NCBI GenBank assembly: GCA_024639025.1
Contig: JAHEJF010000022.1
Location: 1-11,085, forward strand
Source of the DNA: Ahrensia sp.
Lineage (GTDB): Bacteria; Pseudomonadota; Alphaproteobacteria; Rhizobiales; Rhizobiaceae
Direction: 5' to 3'
DNA: 11,085 bases
Made by a program: the position numbers and the translations under genes
Notes under the pieces: generated by a model
Databases searched by the model: none
What the model was told of the DNA's origin: nothing
Seen by the model: the letters and a program-made list of their open reading frames with translations, nothing else
Shown: positions 6,976 to 11,085 of the stretch, piece by piece
How the letters are laid out: each line of letters starts with the position of its first letter
How positions within the stretch are numbered: position 1 is the stretch's first letter

Positions 6976-8496
6976 ATGGGCACTAAGAAAACACAGCCAA
7001 ACCTACTGATAATCATGGTTGATCAGCTAAACGGGACACTTTTCCCCAATGGCCCGGCCAATTGGCTGCACACGCCCCATTTGAAGGCTCTGGCGAAAAA
7101 ATCGACGCGCTTTGCAAACAGCTACACTGCTTCGGCACTGTGCGCCCCAGGCAGAGCCAGTTTCATGTCCGGTCAATTACCTTCACGCACCAAGGTATAC
7201 GACAATGCAGCCGAATTTGCCTCATCGGTGCCGACCTACGCACACCATCTCCGGCGGGCCGGATACCAAACCTGCCTTTCAGGCAAGATGCACTTTGTTG
7301 GCGCTGACCAATTGCATGGCTTCGAAGAACGGCTGACGACCGATGTTTATCCGCCTGATTTTGGCTGGACACCCGACTATCGCAAACCCGGTGAGCGCAT
7401 TGATTGGTGGTATCACAATATGGGTTCGGTCACCGGGTCCGGCATCGCTGAAATCACCAATCAAATGGAATATGACGACGAGGTTGCTTATCATGCCACA
7501 CGCAAAATATATGACCTTGCTCGCGGACATGACGAAAGACCATGGTGCCTGACTGTTAGCTTCACCCATCCGCATGATCCCTATGTTGCCCGCAAAAAAT
7601 ATTGGGATCTGTATGAAAACTGCGAGCATCTGATGCCAATCGTCGGCCCCATGCCCTATGAGGAGCACGATGCCCACTCCAAGCGTATTCTGGATGCCAA
7701 TGACCGTGGTAATTACGACATTTCAGACCAGGATATTCGCCGGTCGCGACGGGCCTATTTTGCCAATATATCCTATCTCGATGACAAGATCGGACAAATT
7801 CTCGAAACGTTGAAGGCGACGCGGCAAGAAGCGACCATCTTGTTCGTCTCCGATCATGGCGATATGCTCGGGGAGCGCGGACTCTGGTTCAAAATGAGCT
7901 TCTATGAGGGTTCATCTCGCGTACCGATCATGATCGCTTCACCCGAAATGGAACCGGGACTGGTCGAGCAACCCGTATCGAACATCGATATTTGCCCCAC
8001 CTTATGCGAACTGGCGGGCGTTGACATGAGTGAGGTCATGCCCTGGACGGAGGGAGAAAGTCTCGTCCCCCTTGGCCAGGGCAAAAAGAGGGAAAGCCCC
8101 GTTGCCATGGAATATGCGGCCGAAGCAAGTTACGCGCCGTTGGTCTCATTGCGCGCAGGGAAATGGAAATTCAATCGATGCGTACTGGATCCCGATCAAT
8201 TGTTTGACATGGAATCAGATCCGCATGAACTCACCAATCTGGCGCAAGACGCCGCACACGTGGATATTGTTGCCGATTTCGACGCGCAGATAAAACAACG
8301 ATGGGACTTGGCGCAATTTGACGCAGAGGTCAGACACAGTCAGGCCGGTCGGTGGGTGGTCTATGAAGCGCTCTGCAATGGCGAGTACTTTCCCTGGGAC
8401 TATCAACCATTGCAAAAAGCGTCGGAACGATACATGCGTAATCATATGGATTTGAACGTGTTGGAAGAGAACCAACGCTTTCCGAGAGGCGAGTAA
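6976..8496 (+). CDS. betC: Choline-sulfatase BetC
   Basis: BetC hydrolyses choline-O-sulfate to choline and sulfate in the cytoplasm, supplying the glycine betaine pathway and also sulfur. The 506-residue protein is a type I sulfatase of the alkaline phosphatase superfamily. The sulfatase signature is LCAPGRASFMSG: Cys56 in the CxPxR motif would be converted to formylglycine, with Arg60 completing it. Metal-site residues include Asp16 in MVDQLNG and Asp293/His294 in VSDHGDMLGERG. THPHDPY (197-203) and the C-terminal segment around YEALCNGEYFPWDYQP, which forms the choline-sulfatase-specific tail, separate it from other sulfatases. No signal peptide is visible, consistent with a cytoplasmic enzyme. 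Maturation needs a formylglycine-generating enzyme that is not encoded in this window. It is the first gene of betCBA and ends six bases before betB. Confidence 0.96.
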   Translation: MGTKKTQPNLLIIMVDQLNGTLFPNGPANWLHTPHLKALAKKSTRFANSYTASALCAPGRASFMSGQLPSRTKVYDNAAEFASSVPTYAHHLRRAGYQTCLSGKMHFVGADQLHGFEERLTTDVYPPDFGWTPDYRKPGERIDWWYHNMGSVTGSGIAEITNQMEYDDEVAYHATRKIYDLARGHDERPWCLTVSFTHPHDPYVARKKYWDLYENCEHLMPIVGPMPYEEHDAHSKRILDANDRGNYDISDQDIRRSRRAYFANISYLDDKIGQILETLKATRQEATILFVSDHGDMLGERGLWFKMSFYEGSSRVPIMIASPEMEPGLVEQPVSNIDICPTLCELAGVDMSEVMPWTEGESLVPLGQGKKRESPVAMEYAAEASYAPLVSLRAGKWKFNRCVLDPDQLFDMESDPHELTNLAQDAAHVDIVADFDAQIKQRWDLAQFDAEVRHSQAGRWVVYEALCNGEYFPWDYQPLQKASERYMRNHMDLNVLEENQRFPRGE

Positions 8497-8502
8497 ACGA
8501 CA

Positions 8503-9954
8503 ATGGAAAAACAGCCAACCGCCAGCCATTTCATCAATGGTCAATATGTTGAGGATCCAGCAGGCGATCCGATCGATATCATCTATCCGGCAAACGGCCA
8601 GCCGATTGCAAAGATTCATTCAGCGACCAAGAGAATAGTGGAATTTGCACTCGAGTCAGCGGCCAATGCACAAGCCCAATGGGCCGCCATGACGGGCACG
8701 GAGCGCGGTCGCATCTTGCGCAAGGCGGCAGACATCATCCGCGAACGCAACCATGAGCTTTCAGTTCTGGAGACCTACGACACAGGCAAACCATTGCAAG
8801 AAACACTGGTTGCCGATGCGACATCTGGCGCGGACTCGCTGGAATATTTTGGCGGCCTGGCTGGTTCACTCACCGGCGAACATATTCCACTTGGCGAAAG
8901 CTGGGCCTACACCATCAGGGAACCGCTAGGGATCTGTGTCGGCATCGGCGCTTGGAATTACCCCACCCAGATCGCTTGTTGGAAAAGCGCGCCCGCACTG
9001 GCTTGCGGCAACACGATGGTGTTCAAGCCCTCGGAAACAACGCCCTTGAGCGCACTGAAAATTGCGGAAATCTACACGGAAGCCGGGCTCCCACGTGGTG
9101 TATTCAACGTCGTTCAGGGTCTTGGTAGTGTTGGTGCGTCGCTGGTTGCAGATCCGCGCGTAGACAAGGTTTCGCTGACTGGTTCCGTCCTAACTGGCAA
9201 GAAGGTCTATGCGTCTGCAGCCAGCCAGATCAAGCACGTTACCATGGAGCTGGGTGGCAAGTCGCCGCTCATCATCTTTAACGACGCAAATATTGAAGAC
9301 GCGATCAGTGGCGCGATCCTCGGCAATTTCTACGCATCCGGCCAGGTTTGCTCTAATGGCACACGCGTTTTCGTTCACAGTGCGATCAAGGAGAAATTCA
9401 TTGCCAGACTGGTCGAGCGCACCAAGTCGGCAATCATCGGCGACCCCCTGGATGAGAACACCAATTACGGGCCCATGGTCTCCGAGGACCAATTGTTGAT
9501 TGCCGAGCGCTATGTCGCCAAGGGCATTCAAGAGGGAGCAAAGCTAGTCTATGGCGGCAAGCGCATTGATCAACCTGGCTTCTATTTCGAGCCCACCATT
9601 TTTTCCGATGTGAAGGATGATATGACGATTGCGCGCGAGGAGATCTTCGGGCCGGTTATGTGCATTCTGGACTTTGACGACGAGAAGCAAGTCATCGAGC
9701 GCGCCAATGCCACGGAGTTTGGCCTGTCAGCCGGCGTGTTCACCAACGACATCACGCGTGCCCACCGTGTCATCGGACAATTGCAAGCCGGCTCGTGTTG
9801 GATCAATGCCTACAATTTGACACCCGTCGAAATTCCGTTTGGTGGCGTGAAAACTTCCGGGGTGGGGCGCGAAAACTCCAAGGCGGCGATTGAGCATTAT
9901 TCGCAGCTCAAAACCGTCTATGTGGAAATGGGGCACATGGAAAGCCAGTTCTGA
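8503..9954 (+). CDS. betB: Betaine-aldehyde dehydrogenase BetB
   Basis: BetB oxidises betaine aldehyde to glycine betaine with NAD(P)+, the last step of osmoprotectant synthesis from choline. The 483-residue protein is a complete class ALDH. It shows GAWNYPTQ of the cofactor-binding domain, FKPSETTP with the NAD(P)-binding lysine, the general base Glu249 in MELGGKSP, the catalytic nucleophile Cys283 in GQVCSNGTR, and EEIFGPV and PFGGVKTSG near the C-terminus. Glu249 and Cys283 align with Glu252 and Cys286 of the Pseudomonas enzyme, with a constant offset of three. The ATG is six bases after the betC stop, and a purine-rich GAGAGGCGAG at the end of betC can serve as ribosome-binding site. Its TGA shares one base with the ATG of betA (TGATG), so betB and betA are probably translationally coupled. 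Confidence 0.96.
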   Translation: MEKQPTASHFINGQYVEDPAGDPIDIIYPANGQPIAKIHSATKRIVEFALESAANAQAQWAAMTGTERGRILRKAADIIRERNHELSVLETYDTGKPLQETLVADATSGADSLEYFGGLAGSLTGEHIPLGESWAYTIREPLGICVGIGAWNYPTQIACWKSAPALACGNTMVFKPSETTPLSALKIAEIYTEAGLPRGVFNVVQGLGSVGASLVADPRVDKVSLTGSVLTGKKVYASAASQIKHVTMELGGKSPLIIFNDANIEDAISGAILGNFYASGQVCSNGTRVFVHSAIKEKFIARLVERTKSAIIGDPLDENTNYGPMVSEDQLLIAERYVAKGIQEGAKLVYGGKRIDQPGFYFEPTIFSDVKDDMTIAREEIFGPVMCILDFDDEKQVIERANATEFGLSAGVFTNDITRAHRVIGQLQAGSCWINAYNLTPVEIPFGGVKTSGVGRENSKAAIEHYSQLKTVYVEMGHMESQF

Positions 9955-11085
9955 TGCAGGCAGACTATGTCATTGTAGGCGCAGGCTCGGCGGGATGCGC
10001 GCTCGCCTACCGTCTGTCCGAATCCGGTGCATCTGTGCTGGTGATCGAACACGGCGGCACTGATATCGGCCCCTTCATCCAAATGCCGGCGGCGCTATCC
10101 TATCCCATGAACATGGCGCGCTATGACTGGGGGTTTCAATCAGAACCCGAACCGCATTTGGGCGGCAGACGTCTGGCCACACCTCGAGGCAAAGTTATTG
10201 GTGGCTCATCCTCGATCAACGGCATGGTCTATGTACGCGGTCACGCTCATGACTACGACACCTGGGCCCAAATGGGCGCAGACACCTGGTCCTATGCCAA
10301 CGTGCTTCCCTATTTTAAACGCATGGAAAACTGGGACAGTGGCGGTCATGGCGGCGATGCCGACTGGCGCGGCACTTCCGGTCCTCTGCACGTCTCTCGG
10401 GGTCCACGTGAAAATCCCCTGTTTCAAGCCTTTGTCGATGCGGGCAAACAGGCCGGCTATGAAGTGACCGATGACTACAACGGGCACAAGCAGGAAGGTT
10501 TCGGTCCGATGGAGCAGACGGTCCATAAAGGCCGCAGATGGTCCGGCGCAAACGCCTATCTGAAACCTGCGCTCAAAAAGTTCAACTGTTCCGTCGTCAA
10601 TGCATTTGCTGAAAAAATCATCATCAAGGATGGCGCAGCGACAGGAGTTCAAGTATCGCGTGGCGGCACAAGCGAGGTGATTAACGCCAACCGTGAAGTA
10701 ATCATCGCGGCAAGCTCGATCAACTCGCCCAAGCTGCTGATGCTCTCCGGTATCGGTCCAGCAGCACATCTGGCCGAACATGGCATCGAAGTCATCGCGG
10801 ACCGCGCTGGTGTCGGGCAGAACTTGCAAGATCATCTGGAGCTCTACATCCAGATGGCCTCCAGCCAACCGATCACGTTATACAAACATTGGAACCTGTT
10901 CTCCAAGGCAGTAATCGGTGCGCAATGGCTTTTCACCAAGAGCGGGCTCGGTGCCTCCAATCAGTTCGAGAGCGCCGCCTTTATTCGCTCCGCAGCTGGC
11001 GTCAATTATCCCGACATCCAGTATCATTTCCTGCCCATGGCAATTCGCTATGACGGCAAGGCGCCAGCCGAGGGGCACGGATTTC
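9954..11085 (+). CDS. betA: Choline dehydrogenase BetA, 5' part (cut by window end)
   Basis: BetA is a membrane-associated FAD enzyme of the GMC oxidoreductase family that oxidises choline to betaine aldehyde, the substrate of BetB. The frame is open from the ATG at 9954 to the last base, giving 377 codons of a protein normally about 550 residues, so roughly 170 residues are missing. It begins with the FAD dinucleotide fold VGAGSAG (8-14) ending at Glu32, followed by QMPAAL (43-48). GMC signature 1 is [19 protein letters not shown] (78-96) and GMC signature 2 [15 protein letters not shown] (254-268). GVGQNLQDH (287-294 region) and SNQFES are also family hallmarks. The catalytic histidine pair lies in the missing C-terminal part. 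The start overlaps the betB stop in TGATG. No frameshift or internal stop is present. Confidence 0.95.
   Translation, partial: MQADYVIVGAGSAGCALAYRLSESGASVLVIEHGGTDIGPFIQMPAALSYPMNMARYDWGFQSEPEPHLGGRRLATPRGKVIGGSSSINGMVYVRGHAHDYDTWAQMGADTWSYANVLPYFKRMENWDSGGHGGDADWRGTSGPLHVSRGPRENPLFQAFVDAGKQAGYEVTDDYNGHKQEGFGPMEQTVHKGRRWSGANAYLKPALKKFNCSVVNAFAEKIIIKDGAATGVQVSRGGTSEVINANREVIIAASSINSPKLLMLSGIGPAAHLAEHGIEVIADRAGVGQNLQDHLELYIQMASSQPITLYKHWNLFSKAVIGAQWLFTKSGLGASNQFESAAFIRSAAGVNYPDIQYHFLPMAIRYDGKAPAEGHGF

Noticed and set aside
10048..10058. IEHGG in BetA in place of the IEAGG seen in many GMC enzymes, as a possible defect
   Set aside because: The residue after the FAD-ribose glutamate varies among bacterial BetA proteins as I recall them, the glutamate itself (Glu32) is kept, and the rest of the fold is intact.
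10206..10868. A 220-codon minus-strand open frame antisense to betA
   Set aside because: betA on the plus strand has FAD and GMC motifs throughout this stretch. The antisense product shows no family features and no ribosome-binding site that stands out.

Overview
The window looks like chromosomal DNA of an alphaproteobacterium, probably of the Hyphomicrobiales (rhizobial) line. That placement rests on recalled resemblance of ChoX, BetA, BetC and GalU to Sinorhizobium-type proteins, not on a search. Base composition is moderate (about half G+C by eye) and fairly even. I see no IS element, prophage, CRISPR array, tRNA or rRNA.

Layout: (1) At 98-1968, on the + strand, a tRNA-modifying rhodanese-domain hydroxylase (trhO) is followed after 29 bp by ureD, a urease accessory gene. 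No urease structural gene follows it. (2) At 2051-3951 a convergent sugar-nucleotide pair, galE (+) and galU (-), interconvert and make UDP-glucose and UDP-galactose for surface polysaccharide. Their stop codons share the tetranucleotide TTAA. (3) At 4031-6894, on the - strand, lies a choline ABC importer transcribed choX-choW-choV. A GC-rich hairpin sits between choX and choW, and choW and choV overlap by four bases. (4) At 6976-11085, on the + strand and divergent from choX across an 81-bp spacer, lie betC, betB and betA. betA is cut by the window edge.

Regions 3 and 4 form a coherent osmoprotectant and catabolic module. ChoXWV brings in choline, BetC releases choline from choline-O-sulfate, BetA oxidises choline to betaine aldehyde, and BetB oxidises that to glycine betaine. 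The gene order betC-betB-betA matches the rhizobial betICBA operon as I recall it, but no betI repressor gene is at its head; the divergent transporter operon takes that place.

I found no strong evidence of a wholly new system. The points most worth a second look are the isolated ureD, the bet operon without betI but with the transporter in its place, and the hairpin in the cho operon.
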